Program-made: the position numbers and the translations under genes | Assembly: GCF_002284575.1 (NCBI RefSeq) | Contig: NZ_NPKJ01000045.1 | Location: 1-51,653, forward strand | DNA: 51,653 nucleotides | Source: Mesorhizobium temperatum | GTDB taxonomy: Bacteria; Pseudomonadota; Alphaproteobacteria; Rhizobiales; Rhizobiaceae | Direction: 5' to 3' | The notes under the pieces: generated by a model | Told to the model about the DNA's origin: nothing | The model's input: only the letters and a program-made list of their open reading frames with translations | The model's database searches: none | Part shown: in pieces, positions 6,595 through 14,587 of the stretch | How the letters are laid out: every line of letters starts with the position of its first letter | How positions within the stretch are numbered: position 1 is the stretch's first letter

Positions 6595-8732
6595 CGGCTG
6601 GCAGGACGCCTCCCCGGATAACCTCATTCCTGGTGAAAGTCGCGTCGCGCTGCAATCTCGATTGCGACTATTGCTATGTCTATCATCATGCCGACCAGTC
6701 TTGGCGATCGATGCCGAGACTGCTCGCGGCGGACACACGAACCGCTTTTGTCACAAGATTGGGGGACTACTTGGCTGAGGCTTCGATCCCGCGTTGCACG
6801 GTGATTTTCCACGGCGGTGAGCCGCTGCTGGCCGGTGTCGAGACCCTTGTGGCGTTCGCCGACCAGATCAGGGCCGCCACGCCGTCGTTGGTGGATATCG
6901 GCCTCCAGACCAATGGCCTGTTGCTGACGGAAGAGGCTCTCCAGGCCTTTGAGGCCGCCAATATCAGCGTATCGCTGAGTCTGGACGGTCCGAAGGCCGC
7001 GAACGACAAGCACCGGACGTCGAACAAGGGTCGGTCGAGTTTCGACAAGGTTGCGGCTGCCCTCGAAAGGCTGAAAGAACACCCGACAATTTTTGCGGGG
7101 GTCATCGCGGTCATCGATCCGACAACCTCTGCTGAAGACCTGCTTGAGTTCTTCAGCCACCACCAGGTTCCCAAGCTCGACTTTTTGCTGCCCGATGCAC
7201 ATCACCTGCGGCAGCCTCCCGGCCGCAGCGGCCAGGAAGACCTCTATGAAACCTGGCTCTGCCGGGCCTTTGACGTCTGGCTCCACAGGTATCCGCATCT
7301 TTCAATCCGGACCTTCGAAGCCTTGCTCGATGCCGTAGCCGGTCTTCCCTCGGGCACGGATGCGTTCGGCCTAGGCGACGTGAGCCTGATTAGCATCGAG
7401 ACCGACGGCAGCTACCACGACCTTGACGTTCTCAAGGTGACGCGCGACGGGGCGACGAAAATCGGCGGCGGCGTTGCCGACACCCCGATCGCGACGATCG
7501 CCGCATCCGACCGTCTGGCCGCCCACCGCGAGTTGCTCAGCAAGCCAGGTCTCAGCGTGACGTGTCAGGAGTGTGACATCGTCGATATCTGCGGCGGCGG
7601 CTCCCTCCCCCATCGTTTCGGAGAGAACGGCTTCAACAATCCCACCGTTTACTGTGGGGAAATGACCACGTTGGTCGGACATGTGCGGTCGCGGGTGCAG
7701 GACCTTCTCGGTCAAGCGGCTAAGCCCAGCGAAACTCTCGCCACCGGCTTCGACTTCGACGCCTACGAGCTCGCGGAATGCGGCTCTGATGCCATGGCCT
7801 ACCTGTGCCAGTCCTCGCGCAAGGCGCTGACGGCCGAGTTCGTCAGGGCTACCGCGCAACTCGTGCCAGAGCAGAGCGAACAGGTCCGGCGCTTGGAGGC
7901 AACGGACCCCGAGAGGCTGGCTGAAATCGCCCAGCAGCCGGGGGCCGTAGCGTGGCAGCGAACGCTCTTAGCCCAAGCCGAGGGCCGCATGCTCCATACC
8001 GTCGACGGTCTGCCCCTCAAAGCCGACGGCGGTTATCTCGACCTGTTGAACGGGCGGACGCCCACAGAACTGACGTACCTCGCGGTGGCCGTGGATGATC
8101 CCTGGCTGCGCAAGCCGTTCGGTGACGCGATCTATTTTGAGGATGAGGAAGCGTCTGCGCTGGCTCGGCCGGTTGTCGAGCAGGCCTTCGACATCATCGA
8201 GCGGTGGCGCCCGGCGCTTGCCGCCGAGATCCGCCTCGCCTGCCGGGCCATTCAGTTTGTCGGGGACCCGCTGGCTCACCCGGAGAAGATCGTCTCTTTC
8301 AGCGACAATACCGTTCCGGGAGCCCTTTACGTCTCGGTGTGGCAGGGTGACCGGCTGATTGACCCCTACGATCTGGCGGACTCCCTCGTCCACGAGCACC
8401 GTCACCAGAAACTCTATCTGCTTGAGCGCCTGGCGCCGACGGTCGAGCCGACGCAGATGCGGGTGGTCTCGCCCTGGCGCGAAGATCTGCGACCCCCGTC
8501 CGGGCTCCTGCATGCCGTGTTCGTGTTCGTGGAGTTGCGGCGGTTCTGGGCTTTCGTGCTGAAGGCCGGCCCTGCCCGCCTCCATAACCGCGCCATGAAA
8601 CAGTTGCGCGACACCGACGAGCATCTTGCCGAGGCCTTTGCCACCCTGTTGACGTGTCCGTTGACGGAGGCCGGACGCTCCCTCACGGGTGTCCTGCAAA
8701 AAGCCGCGGGGTTGGTGGCCGAGGCGGCGTGA
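6591..8732 (+). CDS. FxsB-like radical SAM/SPASM peptide maturase fused to a HExxH domain
   Basis: 713 residues. Residues 10-360 are a radical SAM enzyme: the cluster motif CNLDCDYC (C21, C25, C28), HADQSWRSMP and FHGGEPLLAG are typical of FxsB-family enzymes, which join an aromatic side chain to a residue two positions on (three-residue cyclophane). A SPASM region starts at C325 (CQECDIVDICGGG, ending VYCGEM). Residues about 390-700 resemble the HEXXH-motif domain often found beside or fused to FxsB; the motif H601-E-H-R-H605 is intact and WREDLRPPSGLLH follows. Domains of that kind have been linked to peptide beta-hydroxylation. Start overlaps the precursor stop, and its own TGA overlaps the next GTG. 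Cytosolic. Confidence 0.88.
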   Translation: MTAGRTPPRITSFLVKVASRCNLDCDYCYVYHHADQSWRSMPRLLAADTRTAFVTRLGDYLAEASIPRCTVIFHGGEPLLAGVETLVAFADQIRAATPSLVDIGLQTNGLLLTEEALQAFEAANISVSLSLDGPKAANDKHRTSNKGRSSFDKVAAALERLKEHPTIFAGVIAVIDPTTSAEDLLEFFSHHQVPKLDFLLPDAHHLRQPPGRSGQEDLYETWLCRAFDVWLHRYPHLSIRTFEALLDAVAGLPSGTDAFGLGDVSLISIETDGSYHDLDVLKVTRDGATKIGGGVADTPIATIAASDRLAAHRELLSKPGLSVTCQECDIVDICGGGSLPHRFGENGFNNPTVYCGEMTTLVGHVRSRVQDLLGQAAKPSETLATGFDFDAYELAECGSDAMAYLCQSSRKALTAEFVRATAQLVPEQSEQVRRLEATDPERLAEIAQQPGAVAWQRTLLAQAEGRMLHTVDGLPLKADGGYLDLLNGRTPTELTYLAVAVDDPWLRKPFGDAIYFEDEEASALARPVVEQAFDIIERWRPALAAEIRLACRAIQFVGDPLAHPEKIVSFSDNTVPGALYVSVWQGDRLIDPYDLADSLVHEHRHQKLYLLERLAPTVEPTQMRVVSPWREDLRPPSGLLHAVFVFVELRRFWAFVLKAGPARLHNRAMKQLRDTDEHLAEAFATLLTCPLTEAGRSLTGVLQKAAGLVAEAA

Positions 8733-9733
8733 GCATCTCGGGTGTTCCAAAGGATGACCTTCCAGACTCGGAAACCGAGCGGCACGCCGCGCTCCGCGAC
8801 TATTTCTGCGACATCGATGGCGACGCGACGCTCAGCCACGCGGGGTGGGACATTGCGCTGCACTGGCCCGGGGGTCCTGACCGCCACGTGGATCCCCGTT
8901 TAACGGAGGGATTGGTGTGGTGGGGCGATGGCGTCACCCTGCCGACTATGGTGCACGCGCGGCGCCGGCGAGGCCGGATCCTCAGCGCGCTTTACGACAC
9001 CTGGACCCTGCACAGCTGGAGCGAATGGATCCGCCGTGAGCGGGTATCCCGCGACGAGAGGCTCGTCGTCCTGCACGTCGATGATCACCGTGACCTTGGC
9101 AGCCCCCGCCTCTTTGAATCTGATGGGACATGGATCGATAGCATTACGCGAAACCCATGTCGCCTTGACCAGCCGGACACAGTCCTGGCCGCTATTGAGA
9201 GCGGCGCCATCGGGATGGGCAGTTTTATGACTCCGTTTCTGCACGGCTTTCCGGGCACCGAAGTCCGGCAGCTCTGCCAGCCGCCCAAAGCCGGTCCCAC
9301 CAAAGATTTTGTCATTGAACTGACCAGTATCAGAGACACTCTAATCGATCGGCGGCGCGTCCGGCCGGCAATAAGCCTGTCCGAAAACACCGACGGAGGA
9401 AGCTGCGGTCGCTATCGTCTCACGACCAGCCCCACTGATTGGCTTGACGAACTTGGCGACCAGCGCATCCTTCTCCACATCGACATGGACTACTTCAACA
9501 ACAGGTACGACGGTGACACCGACTGGCAGCACAGGGCGGTGCCGTTGGATCCCCCCAACGATCAGCTCCTTGCCAAGATCGACGAGGTCACCGACGCCCT
9601 GGCGCACGCTGTTCGCGCGGACCAGCTGGTCGATATCGTCGTTGCCTACTCGCCAGGGTTTTTCCCGGCCGAGTTTTGGGCCACGGCGACACAGCGGCTG
9701 ATCCCCAGGCTGGAGCGCATCTATGAGCGTTAA
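8729..9733 (+). CDS. UPF0489-like arginase-fold protein, candidate peptide arginase
   Basis: 334 residues from a GTG at 8729 that overlaps the previous stop (GTGA). The sequence has the arginase-type binuclear metal ligands D118-x-H120-x-D122 (in LHVDDHRD) and D252-x-D254 (in LHIDMDYF). The layout matches the UPF0489 family, which includes peptide arginases such as OspR that turn Arg into ornithine in proteusin RiPPs. The precursor here has three Arg in its C-terminal 12 residues. So deguanidination of those Arg, before or after crosslinking, is the natural guess. An upstream in-frame ATG at 8654 exists but would lie inside the maturase gene. Function is inferred. Confidence 0.75.
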   Translation: MSISGVPKDDLPDSETERHAALRDYFCDIDGDATLSHAGWDIALHWPGGPDRHVDPRLTEGLVWWGDGVTLPTMVHARRRRGRILSALYDTWTLHSWSEWIRRERVSRDERLVVLHVDDHRDLGSPRLFESDGTWIDSITRNPCRLDQPDTVLAAIESGAIGMGSFMTPFLHGFPGTEVRQLCQPPKAGPTKDFVIELTSIRDTLIDRRRVRPAISLSENTDGGSCGRYRLTTSPTDWLDELGDQRILLHIDMDYFNNRYDGDTDWQHRAVPLDPPNDQLLAKIDEVTDALAHAVRADQLVDIVVAYSPGFFPAEFWATATQRLIPRLERIYER

Positions 9734-10193
9734 AGCCCCTGCCAAGCCGAAAGCGCGACGGTTCCCCAAACGGCCAACCCCAAAGCCCAAGGTCGCTCGG
9801 CCCAGGCCCTCTCATCGTGCCGTCAACCCGGACCACGTCCTGCTCACCCGCACCAAGGGGACACCCGAACGCGGCGGCGGACCTGGCGGCGAGGCGTGGA
9901 AGATCGAAGTCGATGCCAAGCGCGCCGGCATTGTGTTCATCAACCTGATCGAGGAGCTGCCCGTCGGACGTCACGCGTCGATCCAGATCTACCTGAACAA
10001 GCCGAGCCAAGGCAGGCACATCGGCAGGATCGCTTACCGCAAGGCCTGCGAGGCGAGCTCTTACGACGTGATATACGCCCACATGCGCAAGTCGAATCTC
10101 GCGTCGCGCAGGGCGGCCGAGGAAGCGGGGTTTGAAGTGGATATGCGGGCCGGGACGAGCCAGCTGCTGATGAGATGGCACCGAAAGCCATGA
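9723..10193 (+). CDS. GNAT-family N-acetyltransferase of the RiPP operon
   Basis: 156 residues, overlapping the arginase-like gene by 11 nt. The N-terminal 40 residues are Lys/Arg/Pro-rich and probably disordered. A short GNAT core follows: strand KAGIVFINLI-like region, acetyl-CoA loop QGRHIGRIAYRKAC (a Q/RxxGxG/A variant) and the C-terminal ASRRAAEEAGFE, the usual end of GNAT helix 4 and strand 6. A likely role is acylation of an amine on the modified peptide, for instance the N-terminus or an ornithine side chain made by the arginase-like protein. That target is speculation. Confidence 0.75.
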   Translation: MSVKAPAKPKARRFPKRPTPKPKVARPRPSHRAVNPDHVLLTRTKGTPERGGGPGGEAWKIEVDAKRAGIVFINLIEELPVGRHASIQIYLNKPSQGRHIGRIAYRKACEASSYDVIYAHMRKSNLASRRAAEEAGFEVDMRAGTSQLLMRWHRKP

Positions 10194-10711
10194 CGCATCG
10201 CCCGCATTGGCTGAAACCCTCGGCAGTCGTTGACTTGCGTCTCGTGGAGCTCGGCATTCGTCCGGCCTTCCGCACAGAGACAAACGCCCCTGTCAACGAT
10301 GCCGACATCGGTCGATGGGCACGCAGACGGTCGCTCTACTTCTGTCGCGACGCGCAGGACTTTGTCGTTTTCGCGAAAACCCCTTTACTGGTCCGCTACA
10401 TCATGACGATCGACCGGAGTCCCGGCGACCATGTCGCGCGGCTCGGGCACTGGCTCGGATACCCGGCCTGCTGTATCCGGTCGGCCAGGCGGATCACCGA
10501 ATCCAATCTCGACCTCTGGTCCGAGAGGGTCGCAGCCCGCCGGCACATCGGAAACTACGCCTGCACCAAGACGGGAGGCTATCGCGCCGGCCGGGCGATG
10601 ATCAGCCATATCCCTTGTTCGCCGCATTGCCGGGCTTCGCTGGTCATGGCAACCAAGGTCAGCGAACGCCACCGGACGGTTTCAGCGCGGCCGTGGGCGG
10701 CGCGGAATTAG
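10190..10711 (+). CDS. DUF483-like cysteine-containing protein
   Basis: 173 residues from the ATG at 10190, which overlaps the GNAT stop (ATGA). Conserved-looking cysteine patches are LGYPACC (C94, C95) and IPCSPHCRAS (C143, C147), separated by a basic helical region. This spacing recalls the DUF483 family, whose biochemistry I do not know. The four cysteines could hold a metal or a cluster. Tight coupling in the operon argues for a role in peptide modification or self-protection. Confidence 0.6.
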   Translation: MTHRPHWLKPSAVVDLRLVELGIRPAFRTETNAPVNDADIGRWARRRSLYFCRDAQDFVVFAKTPLLVRYIMTIDRSPGDHVARLGHWLGYPACCIRSARRITESNLDLWSERVAARRHIGNYACTKTGGYRAGRAMISHIPCSPHCRASLVMATKVSERHRTVSARPWAARN

Positions 10712-10712
10712 G

Positions 10713-11807
10713 ATGCACACCGCCGTCGCCATCCCGTGCCTCAACGAGGCGGCAACGCTGGCAGACGTCTGTGTCTCCCTTGGCTACGGCAACCCGACAC
10801 GGGCGCCGCCACCCGATACGACGCTGATCCTGGTCGACAACGGGTCGACGGATGAGACGGTTTCGGTCATGGAGGCCATCCATCGAAACCACCCCAGCGC
10901 CGTTATTTTGGGAGCGGAACCGGACCGCGGCTATATCCCCCCTCGCCACCGGGGTGCCCTTCTCGCCAAGGAGATGGCCGATACCCGAGGGATTCCGGCG
11001 GACGCGCTCCTGATCCTGCAGGCCGACGCCGACACGCTCTACGACCAGAATTATCTGAAGGCGATGAAAACCGCCGCTGCATCGGCTCCAGGAAGTATCA
11101 TCGAGGGTGTCGCTCACGAAGATTTCTCTTTCGAGGCCGCACATGTTGGTTACGAGACCCGGTGCACCGCCGCCGACGCAGTGATTGCCGGTCTCTTGGT
11201 GCCCGAAGCCGAAGAAGTCATCCTCGACGACAAGGTGGCCGGCTACAGGCTCAGCGACTATTTGCGCTGGGGCGGACTTCAGCGGGAATTCGACCGGAAC
11301 GGCGAGGAGATCCACGCCGAAACGTCCCGGCTTTACATCCGCGCGAAAACCTCGGGTGCCGGACGTGTGCGGGCCGGACAGGCCATCGCTTATCCCTCGC
11401 GGCGCAAACTGGAGGCGGATCCCCTCGCCTACTTCGCCACTGCCGGGTTTCCCCGGGAAAGCAGATGGCGACAGCGTTGGACTTTAATGCATCCCCGGGT
11501 TCTGTCCCTTGATGACTTCGAACGCCCGGACAGCGAACGCGTCATCGAAGGCGCGGCGTTTGTCCGACAAATCCATACACTGGTCCTGTTTGCTCTGCTG
11601 CCAATCCACGTGCAAGTGGCATTAGGCACGCGCGCAAGGCCGCCGGCAGGCTCACCGCTTGCGGCCCTGCTCCACGCGGTCGAGGTGAACCTGAACATCG
11701 TCAGGACCCGGCCGGGCAAGATTTTTGAGGCCTTTTTCCAGCTGGCCGACGAAGAGCCCCAGCTCTTCGTCGACTGTGTTCACGCTGTTCACGCCGCTGC
11801 CTCTTAG
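10713..11807 (+). CDS. Family 2 glycosyltransferase
   Basis: 364 residues, starting 1 bp after the previous stop. The GT-A fold start MHTAVAIPCLNEAATL, the nucleotide-binding VDNGSTDETV and the DxD motif in QADADT (D105, D107) are clear. The C-terminal part from about residue 230 is variable, with no membrane helices I can see, so the enzyme is probably soluble or peripheral. As last gene of the operon it may glycosylate the matured peptide. A link to the RiPP rests only on gene coupling. The 265 bp after it contain no recognisable gene. Confidence 0.85.
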   Translation: MHTAVAIPCLNEAATLADVCVSLGYGNPTRAPPPDTTLILVDNGSTDETVSVMEAIHRNHPSAVILGAEPDRGYIPPRHRGALLAKEMADTRGIPADALLILQADADTLYDQNYLKAMKTAAASAPGSIIEGVAHEDFSFEAAHVGYETRCTAADAVIAGLLVPEAEEVILDDKVAGYRLSDYLRWGGLQREFDRNGEEIHAETSRLYIRAKTSGAGRVRAGQAIAYPSRRKLEADPLAYFATAGFPRESRWRQRWTLMHPRVLSLDDFERPDSERVIEGAAFVRQIHTLVLFALLPIHVQVALGTRARPPAGSPLAALLHAVEVNLNIVRTRPGKIFEAFFQLADEEPQLFVDCVHAVHAAAS

Positions 11808-12072
11808 GCGGCACAGGGCTCCAGAGACACTGCCGGTCGCGCGTCGGCCTGCCGTCGCTCCAGAGCTGCTTCAGCAGCGGCTCGCGTGACCGCAAGACGA
11901 ACCCGGTCGCCGTCCAGACAATCAGCAGCTGCTGGTCGGCCGTCGCCGCAATGTCTTTGGGTCGCACAGACCGGCTGCGACCACCGCCGATAATCGCCCC
12001 GGCTCAACGTTGTGTCGGCTTGGCGGGCGTCGTCAGCAAACCATGTAGACTTCTGCGTCTTCCGCATTAGTG

Positions 12073-13188
12073 TCAGTGGTAGCTGGCGACCGGTCCTCCC
12101 AGAACGTCCAGCCTAGGCATTATGCCTAATCCCGGCGTGTTCGGCGCAACGACGCGGCCCTCGATGACCTCAAATTCGCCGTCGGCGGTCTGACGCGAGA
12201 CGAGTTTTCGGCAATCAAACACGCACCGCAAGTACCGTTCCGGGAAGGTCTGGCCCAAATGTACAGTTGCAGCGAACGCAATCTCCGATCCAACTGTATC
12301 CATGACACTCACTGTGTAGCCCGCAGCAACGCCGATATCACGGTGTCGTCGCCCTTTTGTCAGACCGCCATTTTTGGAAATCTTGATCCCAAATCCCTCT
12401 GCGGCATCGTCGGCAACTAACTGAAGGATTGACGCGTCACTAATTGCTAGTTCATCGAAAATAATAGGAACGTCGGAGCGACGGCGCAGCGAGAGACACT
12501 CGCGCCAAGTGGCACAGGGTTGTTCGAGGACGAAATCAAGGCCATTCGGCAACAGCCGTAGCATGCGAAGGGCCGTCTCGACCGTCATCCCACCGTTCGC
12601 ATCGACGATGAAGTACTCGCCGGGTCTTTTGTCTGCGAGTGAAGCAGCAATCCGAGCCGCGTCGTCAGCAGGTTCGCCGCCAATTTTAACCGAATGGCCG
12701 ATATAGCCCATCGCCCTATGCTCTGCGACACGCCTGCGCATGTCCTCAGGTTCGTCCATGTAGATTCCTGAAATGACCGGCATTTTGACGTCTGTACCGC
12801 CTCCCAATAGCTCGCATACCGGCAGGCCAACAGATTTGCCGAACAGATCCCAGCAAGCGACATCGAGCGCTGTCTTGGCATGCTCATGGCCGACGAGAGC
12901 TGTGTCCATCGCATCGTTGATACGATCAACGCGTCTCGGGTCCAGGCCAATCAGCTGCGGCGCAATCTCGGCGATACCAGATCGAACACCTAGCGCATGA
13001 GCCGCGACGTAATTTGGACCGAATGGCGTGCTTTCACCCCATCCTTCAAGCCCGGTTTGCGTTGTTATGCGCACAATCGTGGCGTCGAAGGTCCTGTACT
13101 CGCGGCCGCCCGATAATCGGTAGACACCACCCGAGTAGGGCAAGTCCACCTGAAAGACATCAATTCGCGCAATCTTCAGTCCGGACAT
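12073..13188 (-). CDS. Enolase-superfamily enzyme, HpbD/cis-3-hydroxyproline dehydratase-like
   Basis: 371 residues of the mandelate racemase/muconate lactonising group. The acid-base lysines K168 (SVKIGG) and K269 (FGIKISK) and the Mg ligands D196 (VDAN), E222 (LEQPC) and D245 (FDE) are all present. The N-terminal GWGES-P-GP-Y...HALG, EIAPQLIG and C-terminal PVAS resemble hydroxyproline-betaine 2-epimerase (HpbD) and cis-3-hydroxyproline dehydratase rather than muconate cycloisomerase. The enzyme should epimerise or dehydrate an alpha-carboxylate substrate. It is the second gene of an operon, 17 nt after the dehydrogenase at 13206-14336. Substrate class is a guess from similarity I recall. 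Confidence 0.82.
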   Translation of the reverse strand: MSGLKIARIDVFQVDLPYSGGVYRLSGGREYRTFDATIVRITTQTGLEGWGESTPFGPNYVAAHALGVRSGIAEIAPQLIGLDPRRVDRINDAMDTALVGHEHAKTALDVACWDLFGKSVGLPVCELLGGGTDVKMPVISGIYMDEPEDMRRRVAEHRAMGYIGHSVKIGGEPADDAARIAASLADKRPGEYFIVDANGGMTVETALRMLRLLPNGLDFVLEQPCATWRECLSLRRRSDVPIIFDELAISDASILQLVADDAAEGFGIKISKNGGLTKGRRHRDIGVAAGYTVSVMDTVGSEIAFAATVHLGQTFPERYLRCVFDCRKLVSRQTADGEFEVIEGRVVAPNTPGLGIMPRLDVLGGPVASYH

Positions 13189-13205
13189 CTGTCACGTCTC
13201 TTTCT

Positions 13206-14336
13206 CTATTCAGGAATGACGAGTACGAGTTTCCCACTGATAGTCTTCGACAGAAACTCTTGCTGAGCTTTCACGATGTCCTTCAGCGGGTAGGTTTTGC
13301 CTACGAAGGGGCGAATCTCGTTCCTTTCGATGTACGACACAAGGTTCTCGAAAACGACTTCGTCATACAATGTGCAACCAAAGAAGGTGAGATCCTTCAA
13401 ATACAGGGTACGGACATCGAGTTCGACAATGGGACCCGCGATGGCCCCGGCGACAGCGTATCGTCCGCCTTTCTTTAAGACGTCGAGGAGATCGGCAAAA
13501 GCGGGGCCGGCAGCGACGTCGATGACAACATCGACGGCCTCTTTGCCGAGGTGTTTGACTAAACTTTCCCCGCGCACCACTACCCGGTCGGCGCCCAGAT
13601 CCCGGATTTGCTCGGCCTTGCTCAAGCCTGCTACTGCAGTCACAACAGCTCCCCGCCGTTTCGCCAGTTGGACTGCAGCGGATCCGACCCCACCAGATGC
13701 GCCGGTGATGACGACATGTTCACCTTGCTTCACTACGGCACGATGCAGCATGCCCTCAGCTGTTGAATAGGAGCATGGCACTGAAGCGAGTTCGACGTCG
13801 CTCCAATCGCAATTGACCGGATGGGTCTCGCGTGATGGGGCTTTCGCATACTGAGCGAAAGCCCCATCGCACTCCGAGCCAAAAGCCCAGTGTTCCATCG
13901 GCCGGTAGTCGACATAAGAGCGAAGCATGTTTCGAACAATGACGCGTTCGCCAATACGGCCCAAGTCCACGCCCTCTCCGACGGCGACAATACGACCGCA
14001 ACAGTCAATACCCTGAATTCGCGGGAAGGACATCGGAACGCCAGACCATGTTGCGTCGGCGTCCTGCGAAGTTGCAAAGCCTTGCGTTGCACCCTCCTGG
14101 GTGCCGCTTTTCACGCCCTTCGAATACCAACCGATCCGCGTGTTGATATCAGTATTGTTGATCCCCGCGGCAGCAACCTTGATCAGAACTTCACCCGGTC
14201 CCGGCATCGGAACGGGGATGTCATCACGATACACAAGCTTGTCGAAACCGCCATGCCCTACGAGAAGCACCCCAGTCATCACTTCTGGAATTAAGGCGAG
14301 TGAGCCGATCGAGGATCTCGCGGATTCACTGTTCAT
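13206..14336 (-). CDS. MDR-family zinc-independent dehydrogenase/quinone oxidoreductase
   Basis: 375 residues from the ATG at 14336 (AAAGGA upstream). A longer frame to 14420 would run into the conserved element B region. The GroES-like half contains PGPGEVLIKVAAAGIN; the Rossmann half contains GASGGVG (212-218), typical of medium-chain reductases. No full structural-zinc cysteine cluster is seen. It starts the operon with the enolase-like enzyme and lies about 50 bp downstream of element B copy 1. A damaged duplicate of its first about 120 codons lies at 23090-23454. Its role is probably oxidation or reduction of the same substrate class as its partner enzyme. Confidence 0.85.
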   Translation of the reverse strand: MNSESARSSIGSLALIPEVMTGVLLVGHGGFDKLVYRDDIPVPMPGPGEVLIKVAAAGINNTDINTRIGWYSKGVKSGTQEGATQGFATSQDADATWSGVPMSFPRIQGIDCCGRIVAVGEGVDLGRIGERVIVRNMLRSYVDYRPMEHWAFGSECDGAFAQYAKAPSRETHPVNCDWSDVELASVPCSYSTAEGMLHRAVVKQGEHVVITGASGGVGSAAVQLAKRRGAVVTAVAGLSKAEQIRDLGADRVVVRGESLVKHLGKEAVDVVIDVAAGPAFADLLDVLKKGGRYAVAGAIAGPIVELDVRTLYLKDLTFFGCTLYDEVVFENLVSYIERNEIRPFVGKTYPLKDIVKAQQEFLSKTISGKLVLVIPE

Positions 14337-14386
14337 TCCCGCAACTATCCTTTCATGAATTACTTTGTTGTTGGTGGTATAAACGA

Positions 14387-14454
14387 CGCTAGCGAGAGGG
14401 GTGCAACAAAACAACCACACAAAAAAATTATGTACCGCAGGACTAAATGTTATC
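14387..14454 (-). promoter_or_regulatory. Conserved upstream element B, copy 1
   Basis: Read towards the dehydrogenase gene it runs ATAACATTTAGTCCTGCGG, TACATAA, a T/A run, GTTGTTTTGTTGCACC and CGCTAGCG. Copies stand at 23506-23572, 30912-30981 and 44064-44133, always upstream of a gene start or its remnant and in the same orientation. This copy contains TGG-N8-TTGCA, which fits sigma-54 spacing (GG-N10-GC), but the other copies keep it imperfectly. I take it as a shared promoter or operator. Confidence 0.6.
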
Positions 14455-14587
14455 AGACGGATGGCCAGCTAATACCTGCTGGGTGCAATAGCGCTGCCGA
14501 TTGCACCGGCAGCGCCTGTCAGATGACGGCTTGGTTCTCAATCAATTCCATAATCCACCGGCGACTTGTTCGGGGGCGTGAATCTTT

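Noticed and set aside
7968..8750. 260-residue reverse frame opposite the radical SAM gene
   Set aside because: GC-rich antisense shadow; His/Arg/Gly-rich with no family features.
11804..12067. 87-residue reverse frame between the glycosyltransferase and the enolase-like gene
   Set aside because: No RBS, no motif, overlaps the glycosyltransferase stop; may be debris.
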